NCBI GenBank assembly: GCA_903907995.1
Contig: CAIVQH010000016.1
Location: forward strand, 1-64,000
Length of the DNA: 64,000 bases
Source: an uncultured Verrucomicrobiota bacterium
GTDB taxonomy: Bacteria > Verrucomicrobiota > Verrucomicrobiia > Limisphaerales > UBA9464
Reading direction: 5' to 3'
This document shows, one piece after another, positions 25,230 through 34,440 of this stretch; within the stretch, counting starts at the first letter, position 1; every line of letters starts with the position of its first letter. The position numbers and the translations under genes were made by a program. A model generated the notes under the pieces. It was not told where the DNA came from and searched no databases. It was given only the letters and a program-made list of their open reading frames with translations.

Positions 25230-28200
25230 ATGAACCCGACTTCCCCCGATCCCAAGCTGCTGGGGCAAATCTTCGCATTGGTATTCCTGTCGGTGCTGGT
25301 CCTGGCTGTGCTGGGCGTCCTCGTGATGGGAGTGGTCGGCTTGCGGCGTCGGAACATCAATCCGCGATGCGCCTGGGCTCTGATCATGGAGCTGGGACCG
25401 TTTTTTGCATTCGGTGCCGTGGCGCCGTTCTTTGCTGCTCCGGAGGCACCCGCTTATGCCCACGTCATCATGGCGGTCATGGGCTGCTTCATGTTTGCCG
25501 GAATGGTGGGCGGTCCCGCCATCGCTGTGCTGGGGCTGATCCAATTTTACAAGCAGCCGCGACGCTGGCCGCGGGGAGCCCTGGTGGGCTGGACGGCGAC
25601 GATCATTCCCCTGGTGCTGATCGCCTCCGCAATGCTCAACGCATTGGTGAACCTGGAGGCGCCTTCGCAGGCTGCTTCGGCCAGAGGCCTTTCGGGCCCG
25701 TCGAAATGGCTGCCCCGGGGGGCCGTGAGGACGCCCGATGGCCGGTGGCGGTTTCCCGGCTTCAACTTCGAATTGCGTCCGCCCCCCGGCAATTGGACCT
25801 CACAAAATCCTATGGACAAGGATTCGCCTCATATCCTGATGCAGAAATTCCGCCCCCGACGGGTATTCGAGGTGGTTTCGGAGAAACTGCCGGTCAATAT
25901 TCCTGGTGGCACTTCCAAATGGCTGGCGCATTACGCGGAAAACTTTGTTCGCGGCATCGATGCTGAGGCGCTGATTCAGCGGGAGGTCCCCATCACGATT
26001 GGCAGCCTGCCGGGGATCCAGTTTGAGGCGGATCAATTCATAGATGGGATGCGGTCATTCCGAATCCAGTGGTGCTTCAGCCGTCAGGGCTGGGCCTACC
26101 AGCTTCAGTTGCGTGGACCCCAGGCCGAAGCCGACGCCATCCGGAGGGAGGCCACTGGAATATTCGCGAGCTTTGCGCAGATCGACACCAACCGGGCCGC
26201 GCCGGGTTGGGAATACCTGTCCCGGGACCAGTTCCGGTCCACCAATGATCCTTTCACGGTGAATCTGGCCGGCCACGAATGGCGCCCGTTTCCCAACGTG
26301 GCCGGCTCCTACCCGGCGGCCGACTTTGCGGCCTTCGAAGAGCATGACTTTGACCTCGTGGTCCTGCCCTTTGCCTTGCCCCAGCCCACCCCAACGTTCA
26401 CCCCCGAAGCCATTACCGGCGCCCTGCTGGCTCCGAGCCCGTTCGGCAGCCAGGCGAAAAATCTGCAGGGCAGGACTTCATGGCATGCCGGGGAATTGCA
26501 GGGCGAGACGGTCACGCTGGATCGCAACGATGTGGACGAGCCCTGGCTGGGCCGGCTGCGTTTTGTCTGGGGCCGGCAGACCGCCTGGCTGCTGGTCGCG
26601 GGCGGGGCCAAGAAGGCGGGGCCCACGGTCGGCCAGTTGGATCTCCTGCTGGACCGGGTCGTGTTGGAGGATGTTCCGGCGAAAAGGGGAGGGGAAGAGC
26701 TCCCGCCCGCCCGGCGTCATTCCCAGGGCCTGTTTCTGAACCAACTGGGTCTGCCTGCGTATCGGACCGGCCGCATGGCGCAAGCCGAGGACCTCTTCCG
26801 GCTGGCAGGCGATCTGTCGCCGGAAAATCCGGTCTATCTGGCCAACCAGTGCGATGCGCTCGCCTCCCTGAAGCAGTACTCCAATGGACTGGTCCGGCTC
26901 GAGTCGCGCCTGCCGATGGTGCTCACCAACCTGCCCTTGCGCGCCACCCGGGCGCGCTTTCAGCTGCACACGGGCGACACCAATGCCGCCCTGCTTCAAT
27001 ACCAGGAGACCTTTGAGGCGGGATTCACCGATGAAGATCAGCTCTCCATTTTTCTCCAGCTGCTGCTGGACACCGGGCGCACCAATGATGCCCGGGCGCA
27101 GATGGAGGCGTTTGCCCGCACCCATCTCACGACGTCCGCTCAGCTCCTCCAGGCCAAACTGCTTCGCGAGGTGGACGACCTGCCAGGTGCGATCCGGCTG
27201 CTCCGGGTGGAGCGCGATCGCAGCGGGCTGAGCGCCGACTTGGGATATGCGCTGGCGGACCTGCTGCTGGAACAGGGTGACGCCGCGGCGGCCTACGAGG
27301 TTTGTGAGGCGCTGCTGGCCAGGGGTTACGAAACGGCCGAGTCCTGGACGTTACGCGGCCGGGCGGAAATCCAGCTCAAACGCCTTCCCGAGGCGAAAAA
27401 GTCACTGGAAACCGCCGCGAAGCTGGACCCCGGCGATGCCGGGATCCGTGCCCGGCTGGTCCGGGTTTCCGCCTTGCAGGGGCAGGGGGACAGTTCGGGG
27501 ATCAAGACCCCACTGCCTCCGGTAAATCTTCCGGAGGAGCTGACCCGCAACTGGCCCGCGCCTTTGCAGCCGGATCAGATTTCCCCCCAAGGCGCCCAAT
27601 ATCTGGATAATACCACCGCCATTCATTTCGAGTCCGGCAAGGAGCGTCGCGAAACCTCGAAATGGCGGGTCGCGATCTATGACCGGGTCGGTCTGGAACG
27701 CTTTGGCACCCTGGCGTTCGACTTCGATCCTTTGCACGAGGAAATCTACGTCAATGAGCTGGTGGTGCGTGACGGGGCCGGTCAGGTGGTCGCCACCGGA
27801 AAGGTGGATGATTATTATGTCTCGGATGACTCCGCCCACGCCCTCCAAGCCATCGCCTCCCATCGCAAGCAGCTCAATGTGCCCGTGCCCGGTCTCCAGC
27901 CCGGCCGCATGCTCGAGTTGACGATCACGCGCCGGGACCTGGCTCCGCCGGATGAGTTCCAGTGGCTGGATGAACTTTTTGAGCGGCAGACACCGGCTGC
28001 CCGGCTGCTGACGTATGTCGAGGGCGATGTGGACCGGCTCCGCTGGGAGACCTCCTCCGGGATCAAGCCGCTGCGAGGCGATCATTACCTTGCCTGGCAG
28101 TGCGACCACACCCCGGCGGCAGTGGTTGAACCCCTGGAGCCGGTCTCGTCCGTGTTCCGGCCCAAATTATGGGTGACCGACAGTCAGCTGACTTGGCGGG

Positions 28201-29381
28201 CGGAGATCACAAATTATCTGGCCTTACTGGCGGAGAAGCTGGGGCCCGATGCTGAAACCCGGGCCGCGCATTCCCAGGCCACCGCCGGCATCACGGGCCG
28301 GAAGGAACAGATCCGTGCGCTGGCAAAATTCGTCCAATCCCATTGTACCTACCGGGCCATCGAGTTCGGCCGCCGCGCCCGCGTCCCCAACCATGCGGGA
28401 GAAACGCTGAGCCACCATTATGGTGACTGCAAAGACCAGGCGGTCCTGCTGCACGAGCTGCTGGCCTTGAGCGGCGTGCCGTCCCATCTGGTGCTCGCCA
28501 ATTCCGCCCAGCCGGTCCACACCAATCTTCCTTCACTGGACCAGTTCAACCACATGCTGGTCTTTGTCCCCGGGGAGCAGGGAGGGCGTTTTGTGGACAC
28601 CACCGGTCAAAGCGTCGATCCCTTCATCACGCCCTCGCTGTCGCTCGGTGGGCGGGCGGTGCTGGTGCTGGATCCCGCCAACCCTCATTTCGCGGATGTG
28701 CCCCCGCTCGGGCCGGATTCAGCCCGGGTGAGCATCGAGCGAGAGGTCAAGGTCACGGACGGTACCGATGTGCTGATCGAGGAGGAGGTCACCGCCACTG
28801 GCGTGGCGGCCGCCTGGTTTCGCATCGTCCTGAACGAGTCCGACGGCTCGAGCTTCAAGACCCAGGCGCAGCGGCTGCTGGGCGGCGGTACACCTGCCTG
28901 CGAGGTTGAGAGCCTGGAGGGCAAAGGATTCGACGACAACCAGGAGGCGGTGCGGTTCCATTTCAAAGCACGGATCCGTAACCAGTTCCAACGGGTCGGT
29001 GAGCGGCTCGTGGGGACCCTTCCCGTCGTTTGGGAACCGTTCTGGTTTGCCGCCGGCTCACCGATGGAGCGGCGTGCCCCGCTCGAAATCCGGCAGCCTT
29101 ATCAGGTCGAAGTTCAGACCTCGCTGGTGCTGCCCACCGGATATGATTGGCCCGAAGCACGCAAATCGGCGGCCATGCGCCAGGGGGACTTCGCCGACAC
29201 TTCAATGGGCGTTTCGGGGCGGGGCGACGCCTGGTTGCTGACGTCCAAGTGCGCCCTGCATACGGGAGTGTTCCCGGCCGTTCGCCACGAGGAACGACGT
29301 CAGGCCCTGACCGAGGCGATGCGATTGCTAGCTCCGTCCGTCGTGTTGGAGAAGGGCACGCTGACGACCAGGAAAAAGTAG
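25230..29381 (+). CDS. Large membrane protein with TPR, DUF3857 and transglutaminase-like domains
   Basis: A 1383-residue protein. The first ~140 residues have three or four transmembrane helices. An unknown region with a beta-rich part follows (150-480), then TPR-like helical repeats (about 490-760; PAYRTGRMAQAEDLFRLAG), a DUF3857 domain (about 790-1010), and a transglutaminase-like domain with catalytic Cys1067 in HHYGDCKDQA, His in FNHMLVF and Asp in FVDTTGQ. DUF3857-transglutaminase proteins are common in Bacteroidota and Verrucomicrobiota without assigned substrates. The membrane-anchored N-terminus is an uncommon addition. A role in envelope peptide or protein processing is inference. 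Confidence 0.82.
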   Translation: MNPTSPDPKLLGQIFALVFLSVLVLAVLGVLVMGVVGLRRRNINPRCAWALIMELGPFFAFGAVAPFFAAPEAPAYAHVIMAVMGCFMFAGMVGGPAIAVLGLIQFYKQPRRWPRGALVGWTATIIPLVLIASAMLNALVNLEAPSQAASARGLSGPSKWLPRGAVRTPDGRWRFPGFNFELRPPPGNWTSQNPMDKDSPHILMQKFRPRRVFEVVSEKLPVNIPGGTSKWLAHYAENFVRGIDAEALIQREVPITIGSLPGIQFEADQFIDGMRSFRIQWCFSRQGWAYQLQLRGPQAEADAIRREATGIFASFAQIDTNRAAPGWEYLSRDQFRSTNDPFTVNLAGHEWRPFPNVAGSYPAADFAAFEEHDFDLVVLPFALPQPTPTFTPEAITGALLAPSPFGSQAKNLQGRTSWHAGELQGETVTLDRNDVDEPWLGRLRFVWGRQTAWLLVAGGAKKAGPTVGQLDLLLDRVVLEDVPAKRGGEELPPARRHSQGLFLNQLGLPAYRTGRMAQAEDLFRLAGDLSPENPVYLANQCDALASLKQYSNGLVRLESRLPMVLTNLPLRATRARFQLHTGDTNAALLQYQETFEAGFTDEDQLSIFLQLLLDTGRTNDARAQMEAFARTHLTTSAQLLQAKLLREVDDLPGAIRLLRVERDRSGLSADLGYALADLLLEQGDAAAAYEVCEALLARGYETAESWTLRGRAEIQLKRLPEAKKSLETAAKLDPGDAGIRARLVRVSALQGQGDSSGIKTPLPPVNLPEELTRNWPAPLQPDQISPQGAQYLDNTTAIHFESGKERRETSKWRVAIYDRVGLERFGTLAFDFDPLHEEIYVNELVVRDGAGQVVATGKVDDYYVSDDSAHALQAIASHRKQLNVPVPGLQPGRMLELTITRRDLAPPDEFQWLDELFERQTPAARLLTYVEGDVDRLRWETSSGIKPLRGDHYLAWQCDHTPAAVVEPLEPVSSVFRPKLWVTDSQLTWRAEITNYLALLAEKLGPDAETRAAHSQATAGITGRKEQIRALAKFVQSHCTYRAIEFGRRARVPNHAGETLSHHYGDCKDQAVLLHELLALSGVPSHLVLANSAQPVHTNLPSLDQFNHMLVFVPGEQGGRFVDTTGQSVDPFITPSLSLGGRAVLVLDPANPHFADVPPLGPDSARVSIEREVKVTDGTDVLIEEEVTATGVAAAWFRIVLNESDGSSFKTQAQRLLGGGTPACEVESLEGKGFDDNQEAVRFHFKARIRNQFQRVGERLVGTLPVVWEPFWFAAGSPMERRAPLEIRQPYQVEVQTSLVLPTGYDWPEARKSAAMRQGDFADTSMGVSGRGDAWLLTSKCALHTGVFPAVRHEERRQALTEAMRLLAPSVVLEKGTLTTRKK

Positions 29382-29592
29382 GCTCCGATATTTGCGGATG
29401 GTCGACGTGGCGCCGACCGGGCCCGGGTGCAGCTCAACCTGCTGCCGGGCAAGCCGCACGAAGTCCGCGCCGTCCCGGCTTGACCCCGCAGCCCTCAGTC
29501 CCAGCCCTCCGCCGCGAGCCGGGCTGAGGGGATCATGGTGCTACCCACGGGTGTCGCGGGGACATCGGGCGGGCAGGGATGACCGGTTTTCA
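29382..29592. other. Intergenic region before the sensor kinase
   Basis: These 211 bases are in frame with the kinase gene but read as low-complexity Pro/Arg/Ser sequence, so I treat them as non-coding. No hairpin or clear promoter was identified. Confidence 0.35.
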
Positions 29593-32500
29593 ATGGTCTT
29601 GCCTCGGCATTCCGTCTCCGTAGGGTCGGCGCGCTTGCCCCCCTTGGATTCCAACCTGATCCGGATCATGGTCTGGGTCGCGACCCTTCTCCTGGCTGGC
29701 TGCCTGCGGGCGGAGACGGGGTCCATGGGGCCGGATGATTATCTGATCCGCAATTTCACCGCCGATGACGGCCTGCGGAGCGACACGCTCTACGCGCTCG
29801 CTCAGGACCGGGACGGCTACCTCTGGGGCGCCAGCGCCGTGGGCTTGGTCCGCTTTGACGGGGCACGGTTCACTGTCTTTGACCGGGATAACACGCCCGG
29901 CTTCACGACCCGGGCCGTGTACTCGGTCTCGCCAGATGGGGGCAGGGGGCTGTGGTTCACGGATGCGCATTATTGGCTGTTCCGCTGGCGGGACGGCCAG
30001 ATCCATCCGCTGCCGCTGCAACCCGCTCCGGAAGCCCCACCGGAAGGGGTGCTCCTCACCTTTCCGGATGCGCAGGGCAACCTCTGGATCTGGAGCCGGG
30101 AAGGTCATAGGTACCGCTGGCGCGAGAGCCAGGCCAATCCGGAACCCGTGGGGCTCGCCGGCTCGCAGGCCTTGCCCTGGCCCGGGAACGGTCCCGAATG
30201 GCACCAGTTGGGCGGTGCTGGCCCGGGCACCCTGCAGTATGGGCTGATCGCCGACGGGCATTTCGTCGCCCGGGCCGATCCGGAAGGGGCGCAAGAATTC
30301 CACACACCGCGCTGTTTCCCACGGGTGGCGGGCGGCTTGTGGATGTTGGAGGATACCGGGGCCGAACTGAAGCTGCGGGCGTTGTCGGCGGCGGGCACGA
30401 TTTCGGCGACACGGCCTTTTCCGCGTCTCCCCGGTGCGCCTCCCAACGCCTATCTGGAAGACCGGGAAGGCAATCTGTGGATCGCCCTGCCCGAAGCCGG
30501 TCTGGCACTTCTCCGGCCGGACGGGACGTTGCGCAGGTTCACGCGGCCGGACGGCTTGCTGTCGGAGCGTATGCGCGCACTTCTCCTCGACCGCGAGGGG
30601 AACGTGTGGGTGGCCACCGATGGCGGCGGGCTTGCCCGGTTCACCCGCCGCCGCTTCCGGACGCTGGGGCGTGCGGAGGGCCTGCCCAGCGAGATCATCT
30701 ACTCCGTGATCGCGGCACCGGCTTCCAGTGGCGGCGGGCTGTGGGTCGCGACTCACGGCGGTGGGGTCCAGCGCTTCCGTGATGGACGTTTTGAGCGTCA
30801 ACCCGGCTTTGATTCCTATCCCTGGGCACTGCATCTCGCTCCCGACGGGGCGCTCCTGGTCGGGGACCTGATGAATGGTCTCGGCACGCTCCGCAACGGA
30901 TCGTTGACGCCGATGGTGGTCGGGCGCCAGTCGGACGCCATCTGCGACGATCCTTCCGGAGGCGGCTGGGCCGGGGGCCAGGGACTCTTCCGTTGGCACG
31001 CGGGCAGCGCCAGCCTGGTTACGAACTGGCTGGGCGGGGGCAACATCACCTCGCTGGCCTGTGCCCGCGATGGCGCGCTCCATTTGGGAACGACCGATGA
31101 CGGACTCTGGATCCGGCGCGCAGGCGCCTTTGAGCGTCTGCCTCTCCCGGGGTGCCCGGCCGGCGTCGAAATCAGCGCCCTCCACTTCGATTCCCAGGAG
31201 GCGCTCTGGGTCGGAACTGCCGGCCATGGCCTGTTCCGGTTCCGTGATGGCCAGTTCAAGGCGATTGCGGTGAAGGATGGGCTCGCGGACCGCTCCGTGC
31301 TGGGCATCGCCGAAGATGGGATCGGCAGCTTCTGGTTCACTTCGCTGGCGGGTATTTTCCGCATCAGCCGGCAGGATCTGGACAATTTTTGCGAGGGACT
31401 GACCTCCCGGGTCACCTCGTACCGTTTCGGCCAGGAAGACGGCCTGGCCGGGTTGCAATGCACGGGTTGGTCTCAACCCAAGATCGCGCGGACGGCCGAT
31501 GGCCGGATGTGGTTCGCGACCATGCGGGGGCTGGCGGTGGCTGACCCGGCCGCCATGTCGGTGAATCCGGCGCCGCCGCCGGTGGTGATCGAGCAGATCA
31601 GCGCCGATGGCCGTGTGCTGCAGGTCACCGGCAGTCCGGCGGCGTACCGCGTCGCCGCCGGCACGCGGCGGATCGAGGTACAGTTCACCGCGCTCAGCCT
31701 CACGGCTCCGGGCAGGGTGCTGTTTCGCCACCGCTTCGTGGGCCGCGACGCCGAATGGACCGAAGCCTCGCCGGAGCGCCGTTTCGTGTTCGGCTCCCTG
31801 CCCCCGGGTCCGTACCGGCTTCAGGTAAGCGCCTGCAACAACGACGGGGTGTGGAATGAGGAGGGGGCGACGCTCGAATTTTCCGTGCTGCCGTTCTTCT
31901 GGCAGACGCTCTGGTTTCGTGCGGCCACGGGCGCTGCGGCCCTGGTCCTGGCGGTCTGGGGCATCCGCTGGGTGTCCCTCCGCAAAGTTCGCCGCCGGCT
32001 GGCCGAACTGGAACGGCAGCAGGCGGTGGACCGCGAGCGCGCCCGCATCGCCCGCGACATGCATGACGACGTCGGCTCCGCGCTGACCCAGCTGACGCTG
32101 ATCAGCTCGCCGATGGACCCCACCGGCGCGGCCATCGAATCGGCGCCGAACCGCCTCGCCCAGGTCACCGAGCTGTCCCGTGAAATTGTCGGCAAGCTGG
32201 ACGAACTGGTCTGGACCGTGAACCCGCGCCACGACACCACCACCGGTCTCGTGGACTATCTCAGCCGGCATGCCGAGGAGATGCTGCGGCCCGGCGGCGT
32301 GAGGGTCCGCTTCGACTTCGCGCCGGGCTTGGCGGCTGTGCCCTTTCCGGCGGATCGGCGCCATCAGGTGTTTCTCGCGTTCAAGGAGGCGGTCAGCAAC
32401 GCCGTCAAACACTCCCAGGCCACGGAAGTCTGGCTGCGCGTCCGGGTGGAGGCGGGCGTCCTGCATTTCGCCGTGGAGGATAACGGGCGGGGTTTCAGTC

Positions 32501-32655
32501 CTGAGTGCGCGACGGGCGGCGACGGGCTGGCAAACATGCAGGAGCGCCTGAAATCCGTGGGTGGAAGGTGTGTGTTCAGCCGGCCTGCGACGGGGGGAAC
32601 CCGGGTCGAATTCCAGCTTCCCATGGCTGACGCTCTTGCGCGGGTGAGGAATTGA
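29593..32655 (+). CDS. Two-component-propeller sensor histidine kinase (NarL/DesK-type kinase core)
   Basis: The 1020-residue sensor has an N-terminal signal or anchor (MVWVATLLLAGC, possible lipobox). A periplasmic region of two beta-propeller-like sets of Reg_prop repeats follows (DRDGYLWGASAVGLVRFDG, DREGNVWVATDGGGLARF), then a Y_Y_Y domain (about 690-760) and one transmembrane helix (about 772-795). The cytoplasmic part is a HisKA_3 dimerisation domain with His824 (IARDMHDDVGSA) and a HATPase (FKEAVSNAVKHS, VEDNGRGF). Such sensors in other bacteria often respond to polysaccharide breakdown products. ATG 29668 is an alternative start. Its regulator follows 60 bases downstream. Confidence 0.87.
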   Translation: MVLPRHSVSVGSARLPPLDSNLIRIMVWVATLLLAGCLRAETGSMGPDDYLIRNFTADDGLRSDTLYALAQDRDGYLWGASAVGLVRFDGARFTVFDRDNTPGFTTRAVYSVSPDGGRGLWFTDAHYWLFRWRDGQIHPLPLQPAPEAPPEGVLLTFPDAQGNLWIWSREGHRYRWRESQANPEPVGLAGSQALPWPGNGPEWHQLGGAGPGTLQYGLIADGHFVARADPEGAQEFHTPRCFPRVAGGLWMLEDTGAELKLRALSAAGTISATRPFPRLPGAPPNAYLEDREGNLWIALPEAGLALLRPDGTLRRFTRPDGLLSERMRALLLDREGNVWVATDGGGLARFTRRRFRTLGRAEGLPSEIIYSVIAAPASSGGGLWVATHGGGVQRFRDGRFERQPGFDSYPWALHLAPDGALLVGDLMNGLGTLRNGSLTPMVVGRQSDAICDDPSGGGWAGGQGLFRWHAGSASLVTNWLGGGNITSLACARDGALHLGTTDDGLWIRRAGAFERLPLPGCPAGVEISALHFDSQEALWVGTAGHGLFRFRDGQFKAIAVKDGLADRSVLGIAEDGIGSFWFTSLAGIFRISRQDLDNFCEGLTSRVTSYRFGQEDGLAGLQCTGWSQPKIARTADGRMWFATMRGLAVADPAAMSVNPAPPPVVIEQISADGRVLQVTGSPAAYRVAAGTRRIEVQFTALSLTAPGRVLFRHRFVGRDAEWTEASPERRFVFGSLPPGPYRLQVSACNNDGVWNEEGATLEFSVLPFFWQTLWFRAATGAAALVLAVWGIRWVSLRKVRRRLAELERQQAVDRERARIARDMHDDVGSALTQLTLISSPMDPTGAAIESAPNRLAQVTELSREIVGKLDELVWTVNPRHDTTTGLVDYLSRHAEEMLRPGGVRVRFDFAPGLAAVPFPADRRHQVFLAFKEAVSNAVKHSQATEVWLRVRVEAGVLHFAVEDNGRGFSPECATGGDGLANMQERLKSVGGRCVFSRPATGGTRVEFQLPMADALARVRN

Positions 32656-32715
32656 TCCATCCCCCATTCATCCGATACCCATGTCCGTTGCCGCCGGCCA
32701 AACTTCACCGATCTG

Positions 32716-33363
32716 ATGCCTGCCAAAGCCCCGCCACCGATCAGGGTCGCCGTCGTGGAGGACGACGACCGGCTGCGTGCCGGCTTCGTGTCGCGCCTGG
32801 AACGCGCGGAGGGCTTCCGCTGTGTGGGGGCCTTTGCCAGCGCGGAGCAGGCGCTGGCCGGGCTTCCCGAAGCCGCGCCGGAGATCGTGCTCATGGACAT
32901 CAACCTGCCCGGGAAATCGGGCATCGACTGTGTCCGTGAGCTCAAGCTGAAGCATCCCGCCATCCAGTTCCTCATGCTGACCGTGTATGAGGATCTGGAC
33001 CTGATCTTCCGCTCGCTGCAGGCCGGAGCCACCGGCTATCTGCTCAAACGGGCCGTTCCGGGGGAATTGCTGGCGGCCATCCGTGATCTGCACGCCGGCG
33101 GGGCACCGATGACCAGCCTGATTGCGCGCAAGGTCGTGGAATCCTTCGCGTCCAAGACCCGGACGGATGGTCGGGAGCAGGTCAGCCTGACACCGCGCGA
33201 GCGGGAAATCGTCGAGGCCCTCGCCCAGGGCTGCCCCTACAAGGAAATTGCCGACCGCTGCGGCATCAGCCTCTCCACGGTCCGCACCCATCTCCAGCGT
33301 ATCTACGAAAAGCTGCAGGTGAACAACCGCACCGAGGCCGTCGTGAAATTTCTGGGCCGATAG
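32716..33363 (+). CDS. NarL/FixJ-type response regulator
   Basis: The 215-residue protein joins a receiver domain (acidic pocket VVEDDD, phospho-acceptor Asp61 in VLMDINLPG, conserved Thr in LMLTVYED, Lys in YLLKRAV) to a LuxR-type helix-turn-helix (LTPREREIVEALAQG, GISLSTVRTHLQRIYEKL). It is the evident partner of the propeller kinase just upstream. Targets are unknown; the next gene downstream, a PEP-CTERM protein 240 bases away, is one candidate. Confidence 0.93.
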   Translation: MPAKAPPPIRVAVVEDDDRLRAGFVSRLERAEGFRCVGAFASAEQALAGLPEAAPEIVLMDINLPGKSGIDCVRELKLKHPAIQFLMLTVYEDLDLIFRSLQAGATGYLLKRAVPGELLAAIRDLHAGGAPMTSLIARKVVESFASKTRTDGREQVSLTPREREIVEALAQGCPYKEIADRCGISLSTVRTHLQRIYEKLQVNNRTEAVVKFLGR

Positions 33364-33603
33364 GGTGGGGTCGGACCTGGCTTTTGCCGGGAAGACCTGA
33401 GGAGTCCCGGATTTGGACAGTTTGGCTAGGCGGACCGGTCACCCATGGCGGAGTTTGAGCCTCGCCACCCCGACTCCCACCGGTCCCGGCCGTCGGATGA
33501 ACATCCGATACCCCTCGGCCGAGAAATGTCATTGTGGTCGGCGAATCCCGCCGGCAGTGGCTGGCTGATTTTTAACCACCCTAACGTTACAAGTCCCACC
33601 CTT

Positions 33604-34377
33604 ATGAAACCGTTTGTCACAAATCCCCTGATCGTCCTGGCGGCCCTGGCGGCGCTGACCGCACCCGCGTTGGCCGACTATTCCAACGACTTTACCTCCG
33701 GCAGTGACGCCGACTTCACCCACTATTCCCCGTTGCAAGGGTTCGGGGCGGGGGGGGTGTATTCGTTCCCCGGCGGGGGCTACAGCATCAGCGCTCCGGC
33801 TTCACCGGCTCCTGGCGCCCTCGGGCCGGCGCGGGCAGGTTCCTTCCTCACCTCCCAAACCTACGGAAACTTCGATATCAGCTACGACATTCTCAGCTAT
33901 TCGACCGCGAACGCGCAGTTCATGGGCGTCTTCGGCCGGGTGAGCACGCCGGGGCTGGGCACCCTCAACGGGTACGCCATGGGGCTCGATACCACCACGG
34001 GCCAGCTTTTCATCAGCCGGGTGCAGGGTGAGCAGTCGCTCGGACCGATCGGGCCCGCGGCGGTTTCGGCCGCGCTGACGCTGACCCCGGCCGACGCCTA
34101 CTCGCTCTCCTTCTCGGCGGTGGGTTCCGCCTTCACCGGCTCGATCCGCGACAAAACGACGGGCACGCTTCTGGCGAGCGTCTCGGGCACCGACAGCACC
34201 TATGCGAGCGGCGAAATCGGCTTCGGTGTGGCTGCCCAGACCTTTGGCGCCGGGGCGACGGCCGAGGCCACGTTTGACAACCTGTCGGTCACTGCAGTGC
34301 CCGAGCCGGCCGACTGGTCACTCATCGCGGCTGGCGGTCTCGGGGTGTTTGCCTGGATGCGCCGCCGGTCGAAGTAA
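33604..34377 (+). CDS. PEP-CTERM sorting-domain secreted protein
   Basis: The 257-residue protein has a signal peptide (VLAALAALTAPALA), a beta-sandwich-like mature part rich in Ser, Thr and Gly that resembles LamG/concanavalin-like folds, and a C-terminal PEP-CTERM signal: VPEPADWSLI, a short hydrophobic helix, and a basic end (MRRRSK). Exosortase cuts such signals and attaches or releases the protein at the cell surface, usually in exopolysaccharide-producing bacteria. No exosortase gene is in the window. The ATG at 33604 gives a proper signal; 53 upstream in-frame codons are rejected. Confidence 0.85.
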   Translation: MKPFVTNPLIVLAALAALTAPALADYSNDFTSGSDADFTHYSPLQGFGAGGVYSFPGGGYSISAPASPAPGALGPARAGSFLTSQTYGNFDISYDILSYSTANAQFMGVFGRVSTPGLGTLNGYAMGLDTTTGQLFISRVQGEQSLGPIGPAAVSAALTLTPADAYSLSFSAVGSAFTGSIRDKTTGTLLASVSGTDSTYASGEIGFGVAAQTFGAGATAEATFDNLSVTAVPEPADWSLIAAGGLGVFAWMRRRSK

Positions 34378-34393
34378 GCCGAAGACGGGAAAA

Positions 34394-34420
34394 AGGCCGG
34401 CCGCTTCCAGCGGCCGGCCT
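34394..34420 (-). terminator. Intrinsic terminator between convergent PEP-CTERM and iscS genes
   Basis: A perfect 11-bp stem AGGCCGGCCGC / GCGGCCGGCCT with a 5-nt loop. On the minus strand the stem is followed directly by TTTTT (AAAAA just before it on the plus strand), so it should end iscS transcription, whose stop is 20 bases away. It may also serve the plus-strand gene less efficiently. Confidence 0.85.
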
Positions 34421-34440
34421 GTCATTGGTTTCAGGGCGAT

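Noticed and set aside
24083-25966. 627-codon plus-strand frame across mrp and the next gene start
   Set aside because: It overlaps mrp in antisense and runs out of frame into the transglutaminase gene.
29590-32667. 1025-codon minus-strand frame opposite the sensor kinase
   Set aside because: High GC content removes stops on the reverse strand; the plus strand has kinase motifs and a paired regulator.
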